Source: Acorus gramineus (Eukaryota > Streptophyta > Magnoliopsida > Acorales > Acoraceae). From it: DNA of 64,000 bases. The notes beneath the pieces were generated by a model. The model made no database searches. It was given only the letters and a program-made list of their open reading frames with translations, and was not told the origin of the DNA. Shown piece by piece: positions 13,201 to 23,508 of the stretch (positions within the stretch are counted from its first letter, which is position 1; each line of letters begins with the position of its first letter). The translations under genes and the position numbers were made by a program. The stretch spans positions 3,821,152 through 3,885,151 of the forward strand of contig CM060853.1 of the NCBI GenBank assembly GCA_030737835.1, in the 5' to 3' direction.

Positions 13201-16200
13201 GTTGAAGAGATGAACGTAGTATATCTACATTCTCAAAATCGTTTTTGGGTGAATGAGAAAATTGGATCCAAAGTTCTCCCAATAACATGATGAAAGTGGT
13301 TGGTGGTTGGGGAAAAAAAAGTTATAGTCCCATATCGGTTAAAAAGAAAAAGTATTGAGGATTTATAAGATAGGCTCCATGTACTCTAGTGAATTATTTT
13401 TGGTAGACTCTCTATGGTGGACCTTTCCATGCCATCATTAGGAGCTGGAGCCTTTGCGTTTTGGACTTTTTGTCAGATCGGACGGTGGAGATCATTTTAA
13501 TCAAACAAAATCCGAATTGTCAATTGGATGAATCCGTAGAAGCGATGTAGGCTGTCGGATCGAGGGTTACGATCTAGCTGTTGGTTGCTTGAAGAAGAGA
13601 TGCCATGGATTCTGTTTCAATGAAAACTGAACAGAGGAATGGACTCTTCCAAAAGCCTCTTCAACTAATTATTTCTTCCATAAATTCCACCCAGTCCCTT
13701 CATTTTAAGGCATCCAATCATTTACTGCAATAGGCATTCAGTCCCTTGGAGTTTGCATTCGAGTCTCATAGCATTCCAATCAGAGAGAGTTGGAGAAAAC
13801 ATAGTCAGTTCGCTGTCCCCTCGGTTTGAAATGCTGCTACTGTGGGGAGTCGATCGTTGTATCCTTGAAGACCTTCGCTGCTATCCGTAAGCATCAGTAT
13901 AGGGCGAATAACGTCTTAAGGACATAGAGTCTAACCCTAGCCTTGGTCTTCATTGTTTCAGAATAGAATAGACTCGCCAAATCGGTACACTTCTATTTTG
14001 TTCTAATTCTGTCTGGATAACAAAAATCACGAGGCCTATAAAAATGTCCCTATTTCTTGGTCTTTATGCTTCTGTTTCATAGTTAAGTATTTATACGTGT
14101 TACCACACACATGGTTTCACTTGGCATCTGAAGAGAGGAAGCATCAATATTATCTATGACTTACTACATAGACATTGTCCGTTTCACATAATACATCTTG
14201 GTGTGTAAAAGTGCACTCACATATAAGTATAGAACACCATTCCTTACTAGGTGATGTACAACTAAATCATGTTGTGAACACTAATCTCAAACCTCACCTC
14301 ACATGGGCCTGTTGGAATCTTTAGTTGAGGGGAAAAAAATACACAACCCCTATTGCAGTCCATTTCATTTTTCTTTTTTTTTTTTAAAAAATTACACATT
14401 CACCATTTGAAATGCATACTATTATATAAAATGAAGTATATACTAAGATACATTAGTGTATTTTTTTTCATAGTGAAAAAATAAAAAAAAAATTGGGTTA
14501 TATACTATGATAGGACTCATACACTATTATAGTGCAGTATATACTACGTTATCATAGCGTATGGGACCAGAGGCGGGGAGCTACCTTAGGCCCAGAGGGG
14601 TCCCATGCCCCCCCTGGGTTTTTTGTTTTTTTATTTTAGAAATGATGTGTCCAACGTGTCCAACCCTAATTGTAGTCTACATCGATTTTTTTTAAAATCA
14701 TACACTCTCTAATTGAATTACATGCAGTTATATGAAATGAAGTGTATACTGATACACTAGTGCATTTTTTTTGCATTAAAAAAATGATAAAATTTTTGCG
14801 TTATACACTATGATAGAACTCATACACTGTGATAGAGCAGTATATACTACGTTATCATAATGTATGGGGTTGCAAAACGGATTGAGTGTATCAACGCTGT
14901 TTTTTTTATTTCTAAAATATTTTTTTATTAGAGCCCATAAGCCTATCGGTCATAGGTCATGAGCCCCTCAACTCAACAGCAACAGCAATAACCCACTTTT
15001 TATGTATCTAGAAGATCAGAAAATCATGGAAACACAACCCCCTCTCTATGAAGATGAAATCTCTATAAATTATCACAATAAAAATCCATGCAAGTTTTCC
15101 ATATCAATCAAATATTTATTTTATCAACTATTACACAAACAAACAGATGATGAAGATGATGGAAAGAGAGGGAGACCCTCCCATATACTATCAGAACCCA
15201 ACGGTTCAACTGTAAATAAAATAAATAAATAATTTGTTGATACACTAACATGTGAAGAAAATTCAAGATATAAATCAGCACTTTAAATACAAATCACCAG
15301 GTATCCGATTTATTCACTGAGATTGTTAGATTGATAATTATAAAATCATTCAATATTTTTAAAATATGAAACCTTGTCGAGGACAAATTTAAAGGTATGT
15401 ATTGCTTATTAGATTTATATTTTAATATTTTTTTTGTGAATCATTGATATGAAATTTGACATATTGTTTTGAAATATGATCATTATCTTTTAAAATTATT
15501 CAGTGATATGGTTTATGTGAATATTTTTGTTTTATCTTATACATATTCAGTTTTTAATCTATGCAATTAAAATTAAAATATATATATTTATATAAGTCAC
15601 ATTAGACCCCCCCTTTTATATAAATATCATGTCTCCACCACTGTATGGGTCTATAAAATGGACTATAAAAAAGACTGCGTGGAGCAGCAGCGCTCTTGAG
15701 TTGAGTCCTATACACCATCACTGGGCCACGCATCTCATGTGCGGTTTTACTCAACCTACCGCATAACGAGCATGCTCTAATACCGAATATAACATTCCAG
15801 TTTTACCTACAAAGACATTGTTTGTTTCGCCTTTCATCTGTATTTTTTTTTAAGCATAGATCATCTAAGCAAAGACTATCCTCTCGAACAAGTGTATGTG
15901 GGACTAAATCATAATGCATGCTCTTGCGTTTTTTGAAGAGAGAATCATTGTCTCATTTTTCTTATTGAGCTAAAAATACGCATCGATGCTATAATAATTC
16001 AATATTCATGTCTTCACATTGGTTATAATAAACACACTACCAAGATGGTATCCCTAAACCAAAAAAATATATGCTATGCTAATTGAAAAACCCATTTGAA
16101 GAGTACACATTTGACTTTTTCGGTTTCTGTAAAAACAAAAAGCTCAATAAACAGATTTTCAAACATGAAATTAGGGACACCATAGATATGGGTCTAATTT

Positions 16201-16902
16201 TACTTATTTATATTTATAAATAATTTCAATTATAATTTCCATTTCATTTTTGATACCATGAAAATATTATTCATCAACAAAACACAATTCCAATCAACAA
16301 AAAGTCCATAAGGTTGCGATTAATTGTCCGATTACAAAACTGATTTTACACAAAAATTGGATTTAAAATTGGTTTTACAGAAAGCTTGTATCTCCACAGC
16401 TCTTGAAAAACTCAAGTTTTGAATATTTTTTTTACAGAAATTTGTCTTTAACTTTTGACCTCAGTTTTTACATTTAGAAATGGGTTTAAAAAAAACAGCT
16501 TCCACATTCGTTTACAAAAGAGGTAATCATGAACAAACCCAAGAAAGCATGCCAAAAAAGTCAGGTAATCAATCAAAACATATCAAATAAAAATCCAATG
16601 AACAAAGAGAAAGAGAGAGAGAGAGAGAGAGATACCAATTGAACGTCTTCGAAGCCCTCCTCGTAGTGACCTCCCAATTCAGCAACAACACCACCACCAT
16701 CCCTCCTCCTCCTCCTCTGTTCCTTCCACCTCCCCTGAATCCTCCACCCTTTCCACGCCGCCACGAACGGGCTGCTCAGCTCCACCGAAGCGGCAGAGGT
16801 CCGTCTCGACTTCTTTGGCCCAAACCTGACGCCGGAGAGGGAGAGGGAGTTCACGTAGACCTTCGGATCGACGGCCACGATCGAACCAACGGTCCCCGCC
16901 AT
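10204..16902 (-). CDS. RBCX2: Chaperonin-like RbcX protein 2, chloroplastic
   Basis: Rubisco assembly chaperone that holds newly folded large subunits, by their C-terminal tails, for L8 core assembly in the chloroplast stroma. Five coding exons on the minus strand: 16902-16636, 11105-11014, 10719-10662, 10486-10421, 10326-10204; all junctions are GT-AG and in phase, giving 201 residues, close to the usual 200 or so. Residues 1 to about 75 are rich in S, R and basic residues and look like a transit peptide plus linker. The RbcX fold starts after HYEEGFEDVQ (QIINYFTQKAVRTVLYQLYE, then MNPPSYTWLYNYIAQNN) and runs through ELAERVMITRLHLYGKWIK to a conserved tail MRERLMETVIWPSDD. These match the plant RbcX type II lineage rather than type I. 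Intron 1 (16635-11106) is 5.5 kb and hosts several transposons. A CT microsatellite follows its donor directly. Confidence 0.93.
11374..12538. mobile_element. Non-autonomous hAT element (1165 bp) in RBCX2 intron 1
   Basis: Terminal inverted repeats TAGGGCTAGTAAATGAG and, on the other strand, TAGGGATGGTAAACGAG (14 of 17 identical). The 8-bp flanks ATCATTTA (11366-11373) and ATCATTTC (12539-12546) differ at one base. Subterminal DNA is packed with CGAGCTCGGCTCG-type words, as in hAT MITEs. The interior has a CT-rich leader-like stretch and a GT donor-like site near 11972, possibly the untranslated 5' end of a former autonomous element. No transposase remains. Confidence 0.85.
11700..11960. repeat. 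Minisatellite of CTCGGCGATCCCTC-type units
   Basis: Imperfect units of about 50-60 bases containing CGGCAATCTCTCGGCGTTCC and CTCTGTGTT repeat four to five times inside the hAT element. They create an open frame (11743-12018) with no recognisable domain. Confidence 0.7.
12687..13144. mobile_element. hAT-type MITE (458 bp) in RBCX2 intron 1
   Basis: Perfect 8-bp target duplication ATAATTTC (12679-12686 and 13145-13152). The right end reads, on the minus strand, TAGGGCTACAACTCGGGCGG and the left end GCTGCAACTTGGGTCGGG, so the first bases of the left terminus have been lost. Subterminal CGGGTTGGGTTCGGGTT words run in both orientations. No coding capacity. Confidence 0.8.
13167..14121 (+). mobile_element. 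Copia-type LTR with decayed primer-binding site
   Basis: Contains TATAGTCCCATATCGGTTAAA and GGATTTATAAG, the promoter-side pattern of many plant copia LTRs, and ends in GGTTTCA at 14121. The next bases, TTGGCATCTGAAGAGAGG, resemble the initiator-Met primer-binding site TGGTATCAGAGC. The left boundary (TGTTGAAAA at 13167) is an estimate. No gag or pol follows, so the element is truncated. Confidence 0.5.
14341..14880. repeat. Two tandem copies of a roughly 300-bp repeat
   Basis: ATGAAGTATATACT, then GTTATACACTATGATAG-like text and TATATACTACGTTATCATA recur about 301 bases apart (the shared ACGTTATCATA lies at about 14548 and 14849). A third copy lies inverted at about 32030-32190. The family is AT-rich and unclassified; no target duplication was found. 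Confidence 0.65.
14881..16600. other. Intronic DNA without recognised elements
   Basis: The remaining distal part of RBCX2 intron 1. It is AT-rich with short A or T runs. I see no gene, RNA or bounded element. Confidence 0.5.
16610..16635. repeat. GA/CT microsatellite at the RBCX2 intron-1 donor
   Basis: A GA run on the plus strand, read as GTATCTCTCTCTCTCT from the first base of intron 1 on the minus strand. It lies directly against the 5' splice site. Confidence 0.9.
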
Positions 16903-17296
16903 TCAAACTCTCTTGCAGAACCAGTGAGAACAGAAACACAAAAAAACAGAGCTTTCTGTGGTTGTGGTGAAAGATGGATCGAGAGAAGAGAAACCCAGAT
17001 GGGAAATCAATGATTTTTTTTATGGGTTTTGAAGGATTTAAAGATTGGATGATTTCCAGGGTTGGTTGGTGATTTCGTGTGGAGAAGGCATCAAAAGAGA
17101 AGGAAAAACAGATTTCTCTTATTTTTCTCTCATGTGATATATGGGAATTCAACGCGGGCCAAACGTTGTTTGTGAGGTCGATCTCTCTTTCTTTTTTATA
17201 TTTATTTGAAATAAATAAATAAAAAAACACATTTGAAACGTATTTGCTCTTCTTTTCATTTTTTTCACGGCTCCGATTTGGTGGGCTTTTGAATGA

Positions 17297-17302
17297 CACG
17301 TG
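17297..17302. promoter_or_regulatory. G-box upstream of RBCX2
   Basis: GACACGTGGT about 395 bases upstream of the RBCX2 start codon. CACGTG is the core bound by bZIP and bHLH factors and is common in light-regulated genes, which fits a Rubisco assembly factor. Function is inferred from the motif and position only. Confidence 0.45.
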
Positions 17303-17362
17303 GTGAGAGATTATTGGGTGGGAGCAACGAGTGAGATTCGGAATCTGAAGGATTCCATGTGG

Positions 17363-20030
17363 GGGTGCCTCTAATTGCACCCCTCATTTTTCAAAGCACA
17401 CCCATATTTTTGCACATCTACAAGAATTTAATTATATTATTTAAACACCCCTGTATTTAAAGGATGTATTGGGATTTTTTGCACACCAACCCTTTTGAAA
17501 CATTAGAAAACCCTAGTCGTCCACTCCAGCTCTCTCTCTCTCTCTCTCTCTCTCAACAACCCTGCCCGACCTTTCCCACGTCGTTGCACGTCCACTCCCT
17601 CTTCATCGTTCTCTCTATCACATCACTGACTTCACCGTCCAAGATTGTTGAGAAGGGTCAAACCATGTTGGGTGGCGGTTGAGGCAAGCCGGGGCCCGAG
17701 CCATGGACGCCCATCGAGTCTCTTCTGAAGATTGTGGGGTAAAACCAATTGACAATGCGATCTGTCAATGCTTGTTGGGTGTTCTAGTTAATTTTGGTTG
17801 GTTTTTCATAGATTCATTGCTATGTTGGGGTTTGGTTTTATTACATGTACTGATGGACAAAGTAAGTTTTTGTGCCTTTTTTTATAATGGTTGTGGAGGT
17901 GTATGGATTGGTTTTCAATTTTTTTTGGATTTGAACTTTTCATAAAACATTGATTGTTTTTTGTATGACATGTTTATGTGTTTGTTCATGTAATTCAATG
18001 AATTCTTTATTCTGTGTTTAGTTCAACATTGTAACTATACTCGTTTTCATGGATTGAAATCATAGGTTCATTTCATTTGAACTTATATTATATTGTGAGT
18101 TATGTGTTGATAGGGTTATATATTCTATCTTCATGGTTTGATTCATGTTTAGGTTTTTTGTTTAATGTTTAATTCATGTTTAGTATTCACATATGTAATT
18201 GAAAATAATTAATTTTTTTGAAGTTATAAAATGGTCCAATATTTTACAACGGGCTTCTTTTTTATTCTAATGATCTCACATGCTTTTTTTTTGAAGTTAT
18301 AAATTGTGCCACTTTTTATAGGTTTTTATTCATGGTTAGGGTTTGTATAATTTTAAAATGATTTAACCAATTATGACTTATTTATCGAATATAAGAGTTC
18401 ATGATTTGTTTTTCTTTTGTGTGTTTTAATCCGTTATTTATTAGGAATGATGCAGTATGACTCCAAAAGAATGTCTTCAACTTCAATCTAAAGACAGCTG
18501 CAAGAGGAAGAGCAGATGGAAGAAGTTCTGTTTTTTGTATAACAATTTAAAAGCAACAACATCTGACATCTCAATCTTAATATGTTTGAATGTTTATCAG
18601 TTTAGTGACTGAATGTTTGTATGCTTCGAGTGTCTAATATTGTTTAATGTATTGTGTTTCAATGTTTGAATGTATATATGGGTTATTTTTTAATTGTTTA
18701 AATGTTGGAACCACCCAAAAAATTGAAGAATGGGCTCCAGCTGCTAGTAATGACACTGCGAGTGTCGAGATATATCAAATTTGTTGACACTTCTATTGTT
18801 GACGGTCCAAAAAATTGAATGAATATTTAGACAACCTCAACGACACTGAAACTGTCGATATAATATTATTATGTCAATACGTCCAGAAAAAATGTTTAAA
18901 GGTAGTGGTTGATGCGTCGACCAATCTTGTGTCGATGTATTCTATTCCACTAGACATCGCTTGTATCGACGAGAGTACCGAACCTTCGATTTCACTATCT
19001 ATCTATTTCGACACTAGAACAGTCAAATAAGATACATTCGCTTGACACTCCAAATGTCGATGTATGTTAAAATGTGTGGAATTATTTGTTTTTGAGATAT
19101 GGATGTTATTTATTTGATTTTTGAAATGTGATTCGCGTTCTTTTATTTTTATACCAAATATCGACACTGATAGTGTCGCGAATGATCCAAATGCTACGGG
19201 TTCAGTTTTCTTAACCCCGCGACACAAGTATTGTCGACATAAATACCTAATATCGACACTGATAGTGTCGCGAAGGTTCTAGATGCTACGAGTGCAGTTT
19301 TCTGAATTCTACGACACAAGCATTGTCGACATAAATACCTAATATCGACACTGATAGTGTCGCGAAGGTTCTAGATGCTACGAGTTCAGTTTTCTGAATC
19401 CCGCGACACAAACATTGTCGACATAAATACCTAATATCGACACTGATAGTGTCGCGAAGGATCCAAAATATCGACATTGATAGTATCGCAAATGATCCAA
19501 ATGCTACGGGTTCAGTTTTCTTAACCCCGCGACATAAGTATTGTCGACATAAATACCTAATATCGACACTGATACTGTCGCGAAGGTTCTAGATGCTACG
19601 GGTTCAGTTTTCTAAACCCCGCGATACAAGCATTGTCGACATATATACCTAATATCAACATTGATAGTGTCGTGAAAGTTTCAGATGCTATGAGTTCAGT
19701 TTTCTGAACCCCGCGACACAAGCATTGTCGACATAAATACCAAATCTCGACACTGATAGTGTCGCGAAGGATTCAGATGCTACATGTTTAGTTTTCTGAA
19801 TCCCGCGACACAAGCATTGTCGACATAAATACCAAATATCGACACTGATAGTGTCGCGAAAAATCCAGATGCTACAAGTTCAGTTTTCTGAATCTCGCGA
19901 CACAAGCATTGTCGACATAAAAATCAAATAATGGGGTGTGCACATGATCTGATTATAAATGGATCTTTTGTACACTATCCGTTTATAAGGGGTGTGCACC
20001 CCAATTTGAGGGGTGCAATTAGAGGCACCT
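17363..20030. mobile_element. Mutator-like element with perfect 10-bp target duplication
   Basis: TTCCATGTGG at 17353-17362 is repeated at 20031-20040. The ends are inverted: GGTGCCTCTAATTGCACCCC on the left and the same 20 bases, read from the minus strand, on the right, extending a few bases further. No transposase is present. The left part (17475-17750) looks like a transcribed leader: AAACCCTAG, a CT run, a GC-rich stretch and GTGGGGTAAAA. The right third is a 92-bp hairpin array. It could be a Pack-MULE that captured a gene's 5' end, but no source gene is recognised. Confidence 0.85.
18760..19925. repeat. 92-bp hairpin tandem array
   Basis: TCGACACTGATAGTGTCGCG or a close variant starts at 19161, 19253, 19345, 19437, 19471, 19563, 19655, 19747 and 19839. 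The period is exactly 92 except for one 34-bp truncated unit. Every unit has two palindromes: CGACACT-gat-AGTGTCG and CGACA-CAAGCAT-TGTCG. Looser CGACACTGAAACTGTCG-type words at 18760-19020 look like a decayed older part of the array. Identity between units is high but not perfect. Confidence 0.9.
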
Positions 20031-20374
20031 TTCCATGTGGTCGGGGATTTGATTTCCTGGGTCAGGCAGATGCATGGCCCGTCTGGCCCGATCAGATTCT
20101 GGGAGGGGTTTCTCTCGGAGGGACGGTCTCGGACAGTCCCGCTTCCTTTTTTATTTTTTTAAAAATTTATGTGTTATAAACTTATAATGAGTTATATATT
20201 TTGATCGTAAAAAAATATATACATTTGTAACAAATTAAATAAATCCATAATTAGAAGATGTGAAAATTTTAAAGAAATACATATTCATTGGAAGACAAAT
20301 ATAAGTATATGAATTGTCAACGAGACTGTTTGTAAACCAATCGATTATTAGTTTTTGAAAAATGATTCATAGCA

Positions 20375-22415
20375 TATAGGCCCCATGTAAGTCAATGATG
20401 TGGCATAGCTTATATTATCGAATATACCCTTTAAACAAATTTAGGTAACTCCTCAACGAAATTAATGGGTGCATTCAATAATCACTCTCCACAATTAATG
20501 GACGGTTACAGTTTTCTCATGTGAAACCGTGGGTGTAATGGAGTTTCAATCGCTTTTTTTTTTTTTCAAGTTTGACAATTGAATTGGTAATCATCCGTTT
20601 TTCATTTTTCTTATTGAATTTATGTTTGATGTTGTTTGAATATGTTGTTTTGATGTTAAAATTATTTTTTTGGATGACTTTTTAGAGTTTTGATGTCATA
20701 TTGGCATTGACTTGAGTAACATTCGAAAATCAATTACATTTTTAACTTTTTTTGTTGACTTATATGCATTATTTTTCAAAATCAATTACATTTCTAACAT
20801 TAAAAAAATATTAAATTATTTTTCAAAAGTCTGTTACATTTTCAACTAATCTGAACCTTTATGTATTGCATTTTGTAAGCCAGTTACCTTTTTTCAATGT
20901 AACTGATGTTAACATGTATTACATAGTGAAAATCAGTTACATTCACAAATGTAATTGAATTTTTTGTGCGATATATTTTGAAACTAAGTTACATTCACAA
21001 AATGTAATTGACTTTTTATCTGCATTTTGCATATAGGGAATACAGGGGATTCAATTACATTTTGCTTGGAAAGCAGTCCACAAAAATATTCGATTGATGA
21101 AGTTGAGTAGCAATGTGCAGAAGCAATTACTCAAAGTGTTGGAATAACATTTGATTCAGAAGAAGATGTGCGTATGTTGGTGAAGGTATCTAAGGTTTTC
21201 AAGCCAACGAAAAAATAAGTGAATAATTCTGAAAGTTGCAATGTACAAAATGTTGGTGAAGCTGTTGGATGTGCTTCTTTTTTATTCCTTTTTTTCACCT
21301 TAGCTTTCGTTTTTTTTTTTCCAATGACATGTTTTGTATTCTTTTTGTTGAATCTGTTTGCAATATGCTTAATGAGAGAGTGAGTTACATTTATCATAAT
21401 AAGTTACATTTTTAAAAGGTCAATTACATTTCAGTCAAATCAGTTACAAGAAATTAAAAAAATTTATTTAGACACATCACAATACATTTGAACTTGTTTG
21501 TGGTTCTTTGCAATGTTTATCATCTACATACATGATAAAACACCTAGAGTCACTCATCATTATCAAATACATATACAATTAATGAATGATCACACATACT
21601 TCATAACACACATACACATGTAACATTCAGATACACATAATATACATAATAAAAATAAGTCAGTTACATTCTTCCAATAGTTAGTTACATTTTAGAGAAA
21701 AAAAGAAACATGTTACACATAAGAATATGAAATCCACATACATCCAATAACTTGTTAAAAGTAAGATACATTTATACATTATAAAGTATAAACAAATTAA
21801 AATTCAGTTACATTCCTTGTGCAATTAGGAAACAATATGTTATGTCCAGCAACATTTCTGCTACAAGTGTATCAGATACATTTATCAAAAAAGTTAGATG
21901 CAGCCGGGGAGCTACACAAAAGTTAGAATAACATTAGATTCATGTAGTTCTTCAAATCATTCATAGAAAAAAAAAACTAATATTCCAATCGCAAATAATT
22001 TTTTTATGATGATTGGATTAGAATAATCGTTAAAACAACAAATGCATTTAAAAAAAATATATTACTTACCCATTTTCAACATTGATTATACAATCGGATG
22101 AATAAAATGTTTGATTTCTTGTTGAAAGTGAAGCCACAAACAAATTCTAGATCTTTTTCGTCGTTTTAGATGAAATGGAAAGATGTTAGTATGATTTTGA
22201 TTGCCAATTACATTTTTGAAAACCTTAGATAATTTAAAATTTGTAATTTGGTTTTCAAAATGGAATGGAAGACAAAACAGAAAACAAAAAAAAGAGTGTT
22301 TTGACGTGAGAAAATGAGGATTTTAAATAGGAATAATTTTGTATTTTGTGTTTTTGTCTTTTTATAAAAATCAATTAAACAACCAATCATATTGCAACAC
22401 CTACTGGGACAAGAG
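20375..22415. mobile_element. TTACATTT-rich repeat family, copy 3, with FAR1-like remnant
   Basis: The left end ATAGGCCCCATGTAAGTC (about 20377) and the right end, read on the minus strand, GTCCCAGTAGGTGTTGCAAT (about 22415) both resemble the right end of copy 1 inverted, so the family has inverted termini. At 21145-21225 a frame reads GITFDSEEDVRMLVKVSKVF. This is similar in style to the N-terminal GMxFxSEEEA segment of FAR1/FHY3-type Mutator transposases. The rest of the interior is TTACATTT/AAATGTAA-rich without an ORF. Confidence 0.5.
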
Positions 22416-23508
22416 ATTGAGAGATAGGGAGCATAGTTGGATACACAATCTTCTTAAATTAAATTTTCTCTCGTGCTCAATAAATCTGTTGAGGTATCCG
22501 TTGAGCATGATTGAAGATAAATATATGCGGTATATAGAATAAATACGCGGTTTTCTAAATTTTTTGTTAATAAAAAATATATTATGTATACAAAGGATGT
22601 ATAATAAAGGTAAAATCATTATCTTCAAAGAACAAATTCTAAGGACCATTGTGTACCCTAATAAATAATTTTAAAATCAATATATTCAAACACATGTATA
22701 TAGTTAGGGTCGGCGTCGAATACTCGTGTAATATGTTTTGCTTCTTTTTATTTATTTTTTTAACAGAACATGCGACGGCTAGAGAAAGAGTTTCTTTAAC
22801 CCCATCACCTGCATTTTATGAAATTCCTAACGACAACTACACATATAGAATTTTTTGTGAAACAGCATTTGGTTCTATAATTACAGTTTTTACATTTGTA
22901 AGAAACTTTACAAAAAACTGATTCTCCAATCATGCAACTAAACAATTTTCCAATCACAACTTTCTACCTAAGCTTCAACCCTATCACCCCCACCAACACC
23001 ACCACAACACACTACCACCACCGTGCCACCACCGCCCGTGCTCCTCCCCAGCTGCCTCAATCAAAATGGTTCCTTTTTTGGTTCTCATTTATAAATCAAT
23101 AACACAAAAGTTCTCAACAAAATCAACTTCCGTTCAATTACAACCACCACCCAATTCCCATCTGAACAAATTAAATTTGAACCCAGGATACAAGACAACG
23201 TATTGCTGGAAAATAATAGATCAAAACCAACTAACAATACATAGATTCACCTAAACAAAAAGCTTTAAAGCATTAACAAGGAGTTCCCAAACAACTAAAC
23301 CAGGCCAAACATTCAATAACCAAAAAAAAAAAAATTACAAAAACATAAATAAGGTAATCTAGATGATCCTTCTACAAAGCAGGAGGAAATTCACCATCTA
23401 ATGTCTCAAAACATATAAAAAGGACACTCAAAGAGTCACAGACACTGGACATTCATTTTTATAAAAATAAAACAAGAAATAGGCTCTCACTCTGCTCTCA
23501 CCTCTTGC
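22416..23508. other. Interval beyond the RPS2 3' end
   Basis: AT-rich DNA, then a CCACCACC-rich low-complexity stretch at 22985-23050. The part nearest 23508 must include the RPS2 3' UTR (minus strand), whose polyadenylation site I cannot place. No other gene is seen. Confidence 0.5.

Noticed and set aside
16639-17380. Plus frame at 16639-17013 and the 233-codon minus frame at 16679-17380
   Set aside because: Shadows of RBCX2 exon 1 and its promoter; the minus frame is not in the RBCX2 reading frame.
17679-17945. 88-codon frame inside the Mutator-like element as a real gene
   Set aside because: No recognisable protein, and it runs into T-rich intron-like DNA; at most a captured leader.
19161-19925. 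CRISPR-like regular array
   Set aside because: The whole 92-bp unit repeats, with no unique spacers, inside a plant transposon.
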